Shown piece by piece: positions 54,840-64,000 of a stretch of 64,000 nt of DNA. A program made the translations under genes and the position numbers. This DNA is from Geotrypetes seraphini (taxonomy: Eukaryota > Chordata > Amphibia > Gymnophiona > Dermophiidae). Under the pieces are notes generated by a model. That model was not told the origin of the DNA. It did not search any database and was given only the letters and a program-made list of their open reading frames with translations. The stretch is taken from positions 17,636,501-17,700,500 of the forward strand of contig NC_047096.1 of the NCBI RefSeq assembly GCF_902459505.1, in the 5' to 3' direction. Position 1 is the first letter of the stretch. Every line of letters starts with the position of its first letter.

Positions 54840-56365
54840 AGCTTGAAGCTCAAGTGGGTACCTTTGAACATATATGGTGGTATTGTGTTAAAGCACAGGC
54901 CTATTGGGATAATCTAATAGCCACCAAAGCAGCAAAACTAGACAGACAAATCACCAATCTGCTATCTCCGACCACAGACTACAAAACCTTCAAGAAAGAA
55001 ACTAAAACCCTACTCTTCAAAAAATACATAAAACCTATATAACAAGACCAGTTCCTTCCCAAACTCCATCACTTCACTCTCTAACCCCTTTCAAATCTAA
55101 AAAGTTTTCAACTACCCAACATATATCATCTCAAGTTCCCGACAATCTAATCTAATCTAATCCTTAGGTTTGTATACCGCATCATCTCCATGTTCGTAGA
55201 GCTCGACGCGGTTTACAGTAGGAGAAATAGGAAGGAACTACAGCAGAGGGTTAGAGGTAGTGTGAAGAAAATTTAGAGGACTTGGGATGCCAAGATATAA
55301 GAGTTTCCTTGATTCCTAAGTTGGAGGGAGACTTACATTTTTTGAGAAAAGCCAGGTTTTCAGATGTTTGCGGAAAACTTGGAGAGAGCTCAAGTTCCGA
55401 AGAGGGGAGGTAAGGTTGTTCCAGAGCTCAGTGATTTTGAAGTGGAGGGAGGTCCCTAGCTTTCATGTGTGGGAAATGCCTTTTAGCGAGGGGAAGGATA
55501 GTTTTAATTTGTGGGAGGATCTGGTGGTATTAGGGTTTGAGGAATTCCAAGAAAGAGGGATAAAGGGAGGGAGGATACCATATAGGATTTTGAAAGTTAA
55601 ACAGGCGCATTTATAGTGGACCCTGGCAATTATTGGAAGCCAGTGGAGCTTGGCCAGGAGCGGGGAGACATGGTCAAATTTACAATCTCTTAGGTAATTC
55701 ATATGTAATCCCTATGACAATTCTCATGTAAAGCTACAATTTTTGTAACTTATGACAATTCTTATGTAAAGTTATAATTCTTGTAACCTCCTGGTAAATC
55801 TTATGTAATCCGCCTTGAACTGCAAGGTAATGGTGGAATAGAAATCACTAATGTAATGTAATAAAGTGAATTCCTTTATAGAGGAAGTATTAGGCATTAA
55901 GATCCCTAAGACTATGGAGTACTGCTTATTGAACATAGGACCAGATGATCTCCCACTTAAACAGCGGAAATGGATACATTTGATAATGACAGCAGGTCAA
56001 CTTGTTATGGCATCTGCTTGGAAACAACCAGATTTACCGGCATTTTGAGTATTGTTGACTAAAGTTCAATATATACAACAAATGTCGAAACTGACCGCTC
56101 TTCGGAGAAATCAAATTCATAGCTATAATATATATCTTTATATTTCATGAATCTCCTGCACACATCCTTCCACCGGGATGGTGGGGCGGGGGAGAAGGGA
56201 GGGTATGCTTAGAGAAGTATAAAAAATTAGATTCTTTCTTTTTAGATACTATGAAATGAGATTTATAATGAATGTACTAATTAATGACTGAATTTGAAAG
56301 ATAAAGTTTTTAAAATGTATTTAAATTATCAATAAAGATTTTTTTAAAAAAAATAGCTCTTTTGG
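54840..56365 (+). mobile_element. L1-type LINE ORF2 C-terminus split by L2-type insertions
   Basis: TFEHIWWYCVKAQAYWDN (54860-54915) resumes at about 55864 as VNSFIEEVLGIKIPKTMEYC and IMTAGQLVMASAWKQPDLP, then a 3' UTR and AATAAAGATTTTTTTAAAAA tail near 56330. The break holds the L2-type sequences at 54922-55845. Confidence 0.78.
54922..55845. mobile_element. L2-type LINE pieces inside the L1
   Basis: Plus strand 54925-55042: KLDRQITNLLSPTTDYKTFK and TKTLLFKKYIKPI, the end of the 1-2365 family ORF. Then minus strand 55160-55702 from an (AATCT)n start: LAKLHWLPIIARVHYKCACL. Last, 55700-55845 is a plus-strand tail (CCGCCTTGAACTGCAAGGTA). Two or three insertions are joined here. Confidence 0.75.
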
Positions 56366-56455
56366 GCTTTTTCCTTCCATTTTTTGAGACATTATTACCT
56401 TAAATACTGCTGTTATGTTTCAATTTATGGAGAGAATTGTTATTGAAGTGTATTG

Positions 56456-56545
56456 GATACAACCTAGAAACATGATGGCAGATAAAGACCAAATGGCCCA
56501 TTCAGTCTGCTCATCTACAGCATTCACTATCTCCTCCTCTCCCTT
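56456..56545 (-). mobile_element. CR1-type LINE 3'-end fragment
   Basis: AGAAACATGATGGCAGATAA and CCCATTCAGTCTGCTCATCT are the family end words. Confidence 0.6.
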
Positions 56546-56609
56546 TAGGCTGAGGCTGTTTACACCTGCATTGTGAGGTCATAAAGCATTCTGGTTATAA
56601 GCTAAAGGG

Positions 56610-57690
56610 CTCATAATCAAAAGAGAAAAATGTCCAAAAACCGTCCTAAGTCGGCACTTGGACGATCATAAATGAAAGATGTCCAAGTGCCGATAATCGA
56701 AACGGATTTTCAACGTGTTTACAAATGACCTAGGCCTTCCCAGTGCCGCTGAATGACCAGAGCTAAATGGGGCGTTTCAGGAGGAGTGTCGAGGGCGGGA
56801 CGTGGGCCGTGCTAGACTTAGTCGTACTGAATGTATAACCGAAAGTTTTACAACACAGCCTAGACGGAACTTGGACATTGTGACTTAGACCATTTAAAAC
56901 ATGATCTAAAACAAGTCACAAAAAACTATATAAAGTACTAGATAAGCACTGCAAACACATAGTACAGACCTCCACACACTACTCCAGTGATCACCGACCC
57001 CCCACCCCCACCCCCATAAAAATCGTAATCACAACTTTAAATATCTGCTTCCAGAACATCAGCACCTGGCAGCCTGCCATAGGAAAGCCTAGTAGAACTG
57101 CACAGAGGCATCTTAAGTCATCTTGGGGGTAGGTTAGGGACCCATGGAGAGGAGGACCCAGGCCCATAAGCCACTGTAATCACTGCATTCATGATGAAAC
57201 ATGTGCACTCCCCCCAAAAACCCAAAACCCTTTTGTACTGCCATATAAGTGGCTCCTGCAGCCATAAGGGCTATTGGGGTAGTAGACAGGTGGGTATAGT
57301 ATGTTTTGGGGTGTTTTGGAGGGGCTCACCATAACCTATAAGGGAGCTGTAGTGAGATGTTTATGGGGTACCCTTTTTGTGAAGTTCACAGCAGTGCCCT
57401 GTAAGGTATCCCACTAGTCAGGTGCCATGTCTGGGTGTCCAGTCCATCTCTTTGCTGACCTCTCCCACATCCAACAGGGCTTATTCTAGGCATTTTTGAC
57501 TGGGATGAATATTTGGATGAAAATGTGGTAAAAAGATGGATGATTTAGCAGCTTGGACAATCAGACGGCTGGACATATAGTTAGACGATTTTCAAAAACA
57601 AAAAATATTTTGGGCGTACTTTTTGAAAATGTGTCCTAAGCTGTGTCTGACTTTGGACGACTTGTGACTTAGATGAAAACAGACTTAGAT
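56610..57690. mobile_element. 'GGGCTCATAATCAAAAG' DNA element, right end lost
   Basis: Start GGGCTCATAATCAAAAGAGA and CGGCACTTGGACGATCATAA, long T/G-rich body, and a right part rich in GGACGACTTGTGACTTAGA. It abuts the LINE at 57670. Superfamily not assigned. Confidence 0.55.
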
Positions 57691-58560
57691 GTTTCTTTCA
57701 ACTCTCGGGAGCACATTCCAAGCATCCTCTCCGTAAAGTAGAATTTCCTAACATTGCTCTTGAATCTACCACCCCTCAACCTCAAATTATGTCCTCTGGT
57801 TTTACCATTTTCCTTTCTCTGGAAAAAATTTTGTTCTACGTTAATACCCTTCCAGTATTTGAACATCTGAATCATATCTCCCTTGTCCCTCCTTTCCTCT
57901 AGGGCAGTGGTTCCCAAACCTGTCCTGGAGGACCCCCAGGCCAGTCAGGTTTTCAAGATAGCCCTAATGAATATGCATGGAGCAGATCTGCATTCCTGGC
58001 ATCTCCATTATATGCAAATCTCTGTCATGCATATTCATTAGGGCTATCTTGAAAACCCGACTGGCCTGGGGGTCCTCCAGGACAGGTTTGGGAACCACTG
58101 CTCTAGGGTATACATATTCAGGGCTTCCAGTCTCTCCCCATACATCTCCTGGCACAAGCCTCCTATCATTTTCGTTGCCCTCCTCTGGACCGCTTCAAGT
58201 CTTCTTACGTCCTTTGCCAGATACGGTCTCCAAAACTGAACACAATACTCCAAGTGGGGCCTTACCAATGATCTGTACCAGGGCATCAACACCTTCTTCC
58301 TTCTACTGGCTACGCATCCTTCTGGCAGCAGCCACCACCTTGTCACGCTGTTTTTTTGCCTTTAGATCTTCGGACACTATAGCCCCAAGGTCCCTGTCCC
58401 CGTCCATGCATATGAGCTTCTCACCTCCCAACATATACGGTTCCTTCTGATTATTAATCCCCAAATGCATTATTCTGCATTTTTTTTTTTTTTTTTGCAT
58501 TTAATTTTAGTTGCCAGGTATTAGACCATTCCTCTAACTTTTGCAGACTCAGAATTTCTG
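57670..58560 (-). mobile_element. CR1/jockey-group LINE, interrupted by a MITE
   Basis: Minus strand: KCRIMHLGINNQKEPYMLGG, LVRPHLEYCVQFWRPYLAKD, VRRLEAVQRRATKMIGG, then after the MITE RRDKGDMIQMFKYWKGI and KFYFTERMLG. The protein line is recognisable although broken. Confidence 0.85.
57905..58100. mobile_element. palindromic hAT-type MITE inside the LINE
   Basis: CAGTGGTTCCCAAACCTGTC ... GACAGGTTTGGGAACCACTG with perfect 8 bp duplications CTCTAGGG at 57897-57904 and 58101-58108. Confidence 0.93.
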
Positions 58561-59805
58561 AGTTGCACTATGCCTAATTAGGTTCAAGGCGACTTACAAT
58601 ATAAGGAACAATAGAATATATAAGCTGCATTATATTATAACAGTTCGAAGAGAACTTGAGTTATGAGCGGAGTAATGCGGAAGGGAGAAATTGAGGTTCA
58701 ATGACTGTATTGGTATAACACTTGAGTTAAGTATGAGATTTAGGGCCTGTTATATAAAGCCACGCTAGCGGCTGCTGTGCAGTAACGGCCCCGAAGCCCA
58801 TAGAGATTTAAAGGGCTTTGGGGCTATTGTTGCGCAGCTTTGTAAAACAGGCTGTTAGTGATACTAGATATCTTGAGTTTGTTGTCTATAGTATGTATAC
58901 TCTCAAAATTGAGAGTTTTTAATTTTAATTTTTTTTTTTTTTTGGAATCTGTTGTAGAATTTTTCCATCCTAATGTCAGTCGGGAGGTTGTTCCAGGTCT
59001 TGGTGCCAAGATAAGTGAAAAGCAAGTCGAACATATGTTTGTATTTAATTCCTTTGGGATTGAATGAGTAGTTGAAGTGATTTCAGTTTTCTTGTTGATG
59101 TTGGCCAGGAATTGACAAATAAGTCTATGAGCAGCTCTGCTGTTTTTGAATATAGAATTTGAAACATTATACAGGATAGTTTGAAGATTATAAGAATTTT
59201 GATGGGTAGCCAGTATAAGTTGTTATAGTAAAGTGAGACGGAGTCAAATTTTTTGAGATTGAATATTAATCTGATCGCGGTGTTTTGTATCATTTGTAGT
59301 TTGTTCACGAGTGTTGAGTTTAGACCCGCATAGAGGGAGTTGCAGTAATCCAGCTGTGACAGTATAAGCATTTCTGTTAATACAGCAAAGTCGTGCTCTT
59401 AAAAAAGGTTCCGATTATTCTTAGTCTTCTCCTATTGTAGAAGGTTTTCTTCCTCAACTTGGATACTTGAGATTTATATAATAGGGTAGAGTCGAGTATA
59501 ACGCCAAGGACCTTGGACGTCTTGTTGATAGTCAGTGTAGATCCTGAGGTTAGAGTTACAGCAGAGGGAACCTTGTGTACAGTGTTATGAAATCATAGAA
59601 CTTTAGCTTTGTCCACGTTTAGTTTGAGTTTGCTGGATGCAGCTCAGGTCTGTATTTTGTCTATTCCATTTTATATTATCAGCGTTGTGTTGTTAGTGTC
59701 ATAATTAATTGGGATCAGTAGAAAGATGTAATCTGTGCATGAGAATATGCATTCATTGTTGTCGAATTTAATTTGGCCTAGTGAATTAATGAAAAGGTTG
59801 TAGAG

Positions 59806-59980
59806 CAGGGATAGGGAACTCCGGTCCTCAAGAGCCGTATTCCAGTCGGGTTTTCAGGATTTCCTCAATGAATATGCATTGAAAGCAGTGCATGCAAATA
59901 GATCTCATGCATATTCATTGGGGAAATCCTGAAAACCCGACTGGAATATGGTTCTCGGGGACCGGAGTTCCCTACCCCTG
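59806..59980. mobile_element. palindromic hAT-type MITE (first of two at one site)
   Basis: CAGGGATAGGGAACTCCGG ... CCGGAGTTCCCTACCCCTG, flanked by TTGTAGAG at 59798-59805 and 59981-59988. Confidence 0.92.
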
Positions 59981-59988
59981 TTGTAGAG

Positions 59989-60161
59989 CAGGGGTGTCAA
60001 AGTCCCTCCTCGAGGGCCGGAATCCAGTCGGGTTTTCTGGATTTCCCCAATGAATATGCATTGAAAGCAGTGCATGCAAATAGATCTCATGCAGATTCAT
60101 TGGGGAAATCCTGAAAACCCGACTGGATTCTGGCCCTCGAGGACCGACTTTGACACCTGTG
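59989..60161. mobile_element. palindromic hAT-type MITE (second of two at one site)
   Basis: CAGGGGTGTCAAAGTCCCTC ... ACTTTGACACCTGTG, flanked by TTGTAGAG at 59981-59988 and 60162-60169. Nearly identical to 63021-63193. Confidence 0.92.
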
Positions 60162-60265
60162 TTGTAGAGGATCGAGGATAACAGTGAACCTTGCAGTACG
60201 CCACAGAATGCTTGCACGTTTTTTGAACACTTCATTTTTGTAGACAAGTGTGATAGGATGAACTT

Positions 60266-60824
60266 CCCTCCTAGGTCAGCAGAGGGAGTCTGAGCAGTTG
60301 AAAGAAACAGCGAATCTGCATAACATCCTGCAAAGACTGCTGGGAGCTGTCCACTCACCCTGAGGGAATAGTGGTGCTGAAAAGGATAGGTCACAAGCAA
60401 AGACCACCTGGAACTCTTTTGGAAGCTGGGAAACTCTCAAGAGGAGAAATGCTGATTTTGGCCCAGTACTAGCTGGTGCTGACAGGCATGGTGCAGCAGA
60501 GAGAGAGACACCCTGCTCTGTATCTGGTAGGGATTGGAGAGTACTCAAGCTTGATGATCAGTAGAGGGTCCAGAGAGAGAGCATCTGAGGGTGGGGCAGG
60601 AGGGACAATAACAAAGACCCACCAATGTGTGTTTTCATCCACCAGGAAATGGGCAATTTTCAAATATTCAGATAACTGGCTTTTGGAAGCTGTCTCATTA
60701 TGTATTCATATGGTATATGAAACAAAGAAGGGGGGCGGGTAATATTAAAAAGTATGATGGCCAGTTAAGCAGTTCTATAGAATTTTTCCATGAGTAGTAT
60801 CAGCGTGATCTTGGGGAGTGTGAA
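60266..60824. other. intergenic, unassigned
   Basis: No gene or repeat recognised. Confidence 0.35.
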
Positions 60825-61400
60825 CATAAGAATTGCCGCTGCTGGGTCAGACCAGTGGTCCATCATGCCCAGCAGTCCGTTCATGCGGCAGCCCTCTGGT
60901 CAAAGCCCAGCACCCTAATTGAAACTAGCCCTACCAGCGCACGTTCTTGTTCAGCAGGAACTTGTCCAACTATGTCTTGAATCTCTGGAGGGTGTTTTCC
61001 CCTATGACAGATTCCTGAAGAGTGTTCCAGTTTTCTACCACTCTCCGGGTGAAGAAGAACTTCTTTACATTTGTACGGAATCTATCCCCTTTCAACTTTA
61101 GAGAGTGCCCTCTCATTCTCCCTACCTTGGAGAGGGTGAACAACCTATCTTTATTTACTAAGTCTATCCCCTTCAGTACATTGAATGTTTCGATCATGTC
61201 CCCTCTCAATCTCCTCTGTTCGAGGAAGAAGAGGCCCAGTTTCTCTAATCTTTCGCTGTACGGCAGCTCCTCCAACCCCTTAATCATCTTAGTCGCTCTT
61301 CTCTGGACCCTTTCAAGTAGTACCGTGTCCTTCTTCATGTACGGTGACCAGTGTTGTACGCAGTACTCCAGGTAGGGAGAAGCTGATGAAGATTTTTCTA
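60825..61400 (-). mobile_element. CR1/jockey-group LINE C-terminal half
   Basis: Minus strand: [80 protein letters not shown]. Open over about 200 codons, so relatively young. Confidence 0.88.
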
Positions 61401-61699
61401 GGATGCCTAATACCTTTATACCAGCCCTGTGCGTAGTATGCTGCAAGGATGGTTCTTTTATTAAGTGACCTGATGCAATCAGTGCAGTGCAGTGCATCAA
61501 TGAGAAGTGAGCATGACAAACACTGTACTTAGCTCTAACAACAGAAGGAAAAGTGCTTGGCCCGTGGCAACAAGAGATGGTTTGTGCACTAAATCTCATG
61601 GTATGAGCTGTGAGGCTTTTGCCTAGGCCCTAAGACACCGATGTGCTTCTCCTGCTGCTGAGCCAAATGGGGTGACTGGAGAAAAAAATATCATGGGAC
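61401..61699. other. intergenic, unassigned
   Basis: No gene recognised. Confidence 0.35.
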
Positions 61700-62125
61700 C
61701 AGTGGCGCAGCGAGGGTGAGAGGTGCCCAGGGTGGTGGTGCCCCCCCCCACCCCCTTCTCTGCCCCCCTATCTCCATTCGCTCCTTCCTCGCCCCCTCCC
61801 GCTGCACACACGCCGCTTCCCTTCCCCCATACCTCTGAAACGTTCCTAGTGCGAGCAGCAGCCCCCAACCTGCTGTCATGCCCAGCATAGGATATTCCTC
61901 TGATGTCATTTCCTAGGCGGAGGTCCTGTAAGTGACGTCAGAGGAAGAGTTGACGCAACAGCAGATTGGGGGGGGGCTGATTCTTGCGCCAGGAACGTTA
62001 CAGAGGTACAGGGGAAGGGAAGCAGCGCAGGCATGAAAGAGGGGGGGGGGGGGCGGAGAGGAGGACGGGTGCCTGTGCCCTCACTGAGTCGGCAACCGGG
62101 GCAGACCACCCTTACTATGCCACTG
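61700..62125. mobile_element. non-autonomous hAT-type element, 'CAGTGGCGCAGCGAGG' copy
   Basis: CAGTGGCGCAGCGAGGGTG ... CTTACTATGCCACTG, flanked by CATGGGAC and CATGAGAC (7 of 8). Same family as 42290-42534. Confidence 0.85.
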
Positions 62126-62189
62126 CATGAGACAGAGCAACAGCACTTTTAGAATTAAGTAGAATACTCCAGGTGCGTCAGCTTCAATA

Positions 62190-62825
62190 GGACCTTCGTA
62201 TGCATGCATTGAGGGGAAGGGGTGTGTTTTGAGAGTTTGTGCTCAAGCCTATGCATCGTCGGGACATATGTTTTGGGCCTGTCCCTCTAGAATTCAGTTT
62301 TGGACTTGTTTGGGCCAGTATATTTCTGTACTTTTGGGGCAGGTGGTAGACTCCAACACCCAGAGCTCTATTTGGGTTTGACAACCTAGCCTAGCCAGTC
62401 GTAAGCATAAAGGCACGTTCGCATTTGTAGCCAGAGCGATGTTGCTGGGAAAGAAGGCTATTCTGTCATCCTGGATGTCTCATGAGCCACCTACTTGAAG
62501 CCAGTGGAGATCCTCGATGATAATATATGCCTCTTGGGAACATAGGCAGTTTGCTGATTTAGATTCTACTGCTGGACATCGTTTTTCGTTTGATTTGGGA
62601 ACTTTTTGGATGGACCTTACTCCACATGCTAGAAGCAGACTCTTGAATTTATGAAGTTGATTACTTGTTTTCTAAGTGCTCCGTGAATGTTGGGTTTGTG
62701 GGGGGGTGGGGGGGGGGAGAGGGTTTAAGTGGTGCGTATATGTGAGAATGATATTGTATTCTGTTTGGTTTCTTATATTGCACTTTGAAATTTAATACAT
62801 TTAAACATAAACATCCCCAGTTGCA
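62190..62825 (+). mobile_element. L1-type LINE ORF2 C-terminus and 3' tail
   Basis: In broken frames: SSGHMFWACPSRIQFWTCLG, LLGKKAILSSWMSHEPPT, SQWRSSMIIYASWEHRQF, followed by a short UTR. Confidence 0.75.
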
Positions 62826-63020
62826 CCACTACTCCAGACATTTAACCTAAAACTGACAAAGCTTAGGCTGTTTTCCTGTTCTCCACCACCCCCCTCCCCC
62901 CCAAAAAAAAATCTTTAGACATCTCAACCACTCATACACCGTTAGCAGACATCATCTTGACCCTCATACCAGGCAGCAATTTGCCTTGCCCCTCCCCCCC
63001 AGCCCACTATACCTGTAGAG

Positions 63021-63193
63021 CAGGGGTGTCAAAGTCCCTCCTCGAGGGCCGGAATCCAGTCAGGTTTTCTGGATTTCCCCAATGAATATGCATTGAAAGC
63101 AGTGCATGCAAATAGATCTCATGCAGATTCATTGGGGAAATCCTGAAAACCCGACTGGATTCCGGCCCTCGAGGACCGACTTTGACACCTGTG
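63021..63193. mobile_element. palindromic hAT-type MITE
   Basis: CAGGGGTGTCAAAGTCCCTC ... TTTGACACCTGTG with perfect duplications CTGTAGAG at 63013-63020 and 63194-63201. Confidence 0.93.
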
Positions 63194-63415
63194 CTGTAGA
63201 GTGTGTGTACGTATCATGCTCCATGAACCTTACGAAGTGTCGTAGGCCTCAGCTATTGCATCGGGTTTATACAGCCCAACATCCATCTCAAAATGAGCTG
63301 TTGCGTGCAAAACGCTTATCATGAGAAGTGATTAATAACAGCTTGGATTAAACGTCACAAATGCAAACATTTATCACTAGCTTGCGAGCTCTTCGCTCTA
63401 GGTGACGGCCTAGTT

Positions 63416-63609
63416 CAAGGCTGCCCAAGTCCGGTCCTTGAGATCTACTGGCAGGCCAGGTTTTCAGGATATCCACAATGAATATGCATGAGAGAGATTT
63501 GCCTGCACTGCCATCTTGATATGCAAATCTCTCTCATGCATATTCATTGTGGATATCCTGAAAACTTGGCCTGCCAGTAGATCTCGAGGACCAGACTTGG
63601 GCAGCCCTG
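63416..63609. mobile_element. palindromic hAT-type MITE
   Basis: CAAGGCTGCCCAAGTCCGG ... CCAGACTTGGGCAGCCCTG, flanked by GCCTAGTT / GCCTAATT (7 of 8). Confidence 0.9.
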
Positions 63610-63943
63610 GCCTAATTTGTCTAGCGAAAGGTTCAACCCAGCCAGTGGAGGTTCTTATTTAGCATGAATTGACGGTCTGCAAGTCCCCTTATTTTAAACA
63701 TGAACCAAGTTTGGGGGGGGGGGGCATTTTTGGATCTTCATCGATCCCTTTAAAGACAGTCGGCTTACACTAGAGCTTACAGTATTTGTACTGTTGCAGC
63801 AGGGTACACGGGGAGTTGTGAGGTACCACCAGTTAGCAAATCCTGAGGGAAATTGTTCCCGTGGTAGGAGTGCATTAGCACATTAATTTACCTTGGCAGC
63901 TTGATATGATAAATCCTCTCAGGCAGCTCTGGTTTGGAACGAG

Positions 63944-64000
63944 CAGGGGTGTCAAAGCCGCAATCCAGTTGGGTTTTCAGGATTTCCTCCATGAATATGC
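63944..64000. mobile_element. palindromic hAT-type MITE, cut by window end
   Basis: CAGGGGTGTCAAAGCCGCAA and TTTTCAGGATTTCCTCCATG match the left arm of 63021-63193, with a ~12 bp deletion near the start. Confidence 0.85.

Larger units (their letters stand above)
58560..60265 (-). mobile_element. L2-type LINE, interrupted by MITEs
   Basis: Minus strand from the right: GVLQGSLLSSILYN near 60180, then [40 protein letters not shown] and the 3' end with AGGCGACTTACAATATAAGG near 58588. About 58745-58855 is a small inserted MITE (TTATATAAAGCCACGCTAGC). Two further MITEs sit at 59806-60161. Confidence 0.8.

Noticed and set aside
37228-64000. Search for 5' exons of KDM5B, expected next in the human order
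   Set aside because: No JmjN/ARID-like peptide was recognised in any frame; the gene probably lies beyond the window.

Overview
This window is vertebrate nuclear DNA with long introns and dense interspersed repeats. The two recognisable genes are KLHL12 and RABIF, both on the + strand, in the same order and orientation as in human and other tetrapods. The repeat mix is L2-, CR1- and L1-type LINEs, many palindromic hAT-type MITEs, mariner-like pieces, a DIRS-type fossil and a tRNA-derived SINE. This mix, with amphibian-like divergence of both proteins, suggests an amphibian, perhaps a caecilian. The species is an inference; no search could be run.

Layout. 1-4336: LINE fossils, including an uninterrupted 760-codon L2-type ORF, then a five-copy array of a ~165 bp unit. 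4337-4619: CpG-rich KLHL12 promoter and probable non-coding first exon. 9408-32501: KLHL12 coding region, nine coding exons found. 32502-35300: KLHL12 3' region, with a MITE, a candidate poly(A) signal and an ORF1-only L1 insertion. 35328-35701: RABIF promoter. 35702-37227: RABIF in two exons. 37228-64000: no convincing host gene, only layers of transposons, often nested. KDM5B would be next in the human order, but none of it was recognised.

Function. KLHL12 is the substrate adaptor of a CUL3 ubiquitin ligase (SEC31/COPII coat enlargement, Dishevelled turnover). RABIF (MSS4) is a small zinc-binding chaperone of Rab GTPases. Both act in membrane traffic, but nothing here shows co-regulation beyond adjacency.

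Main surprise. The two consecutive KLHL12 exons that in human encode about 86 residues (two of six kelch blades) were not found between 23028 and 28445, although that interval has no sequence gap. The flanking exons are still in compatible phase, so a 479-residue protein could be spliced in frame. A real deletion, exon relocation or assembly collapse would all explain this. The interval is filled by a LINE tail, palindromes, a foldback element with 9 bp target duplications and a DIRS-type fossil. Other notable structures are a ~1.7 kb GC-rich inverted-repeat element in intron 1, several nested insertions with clean target duplications, and a 94 bp perfect palindrome.
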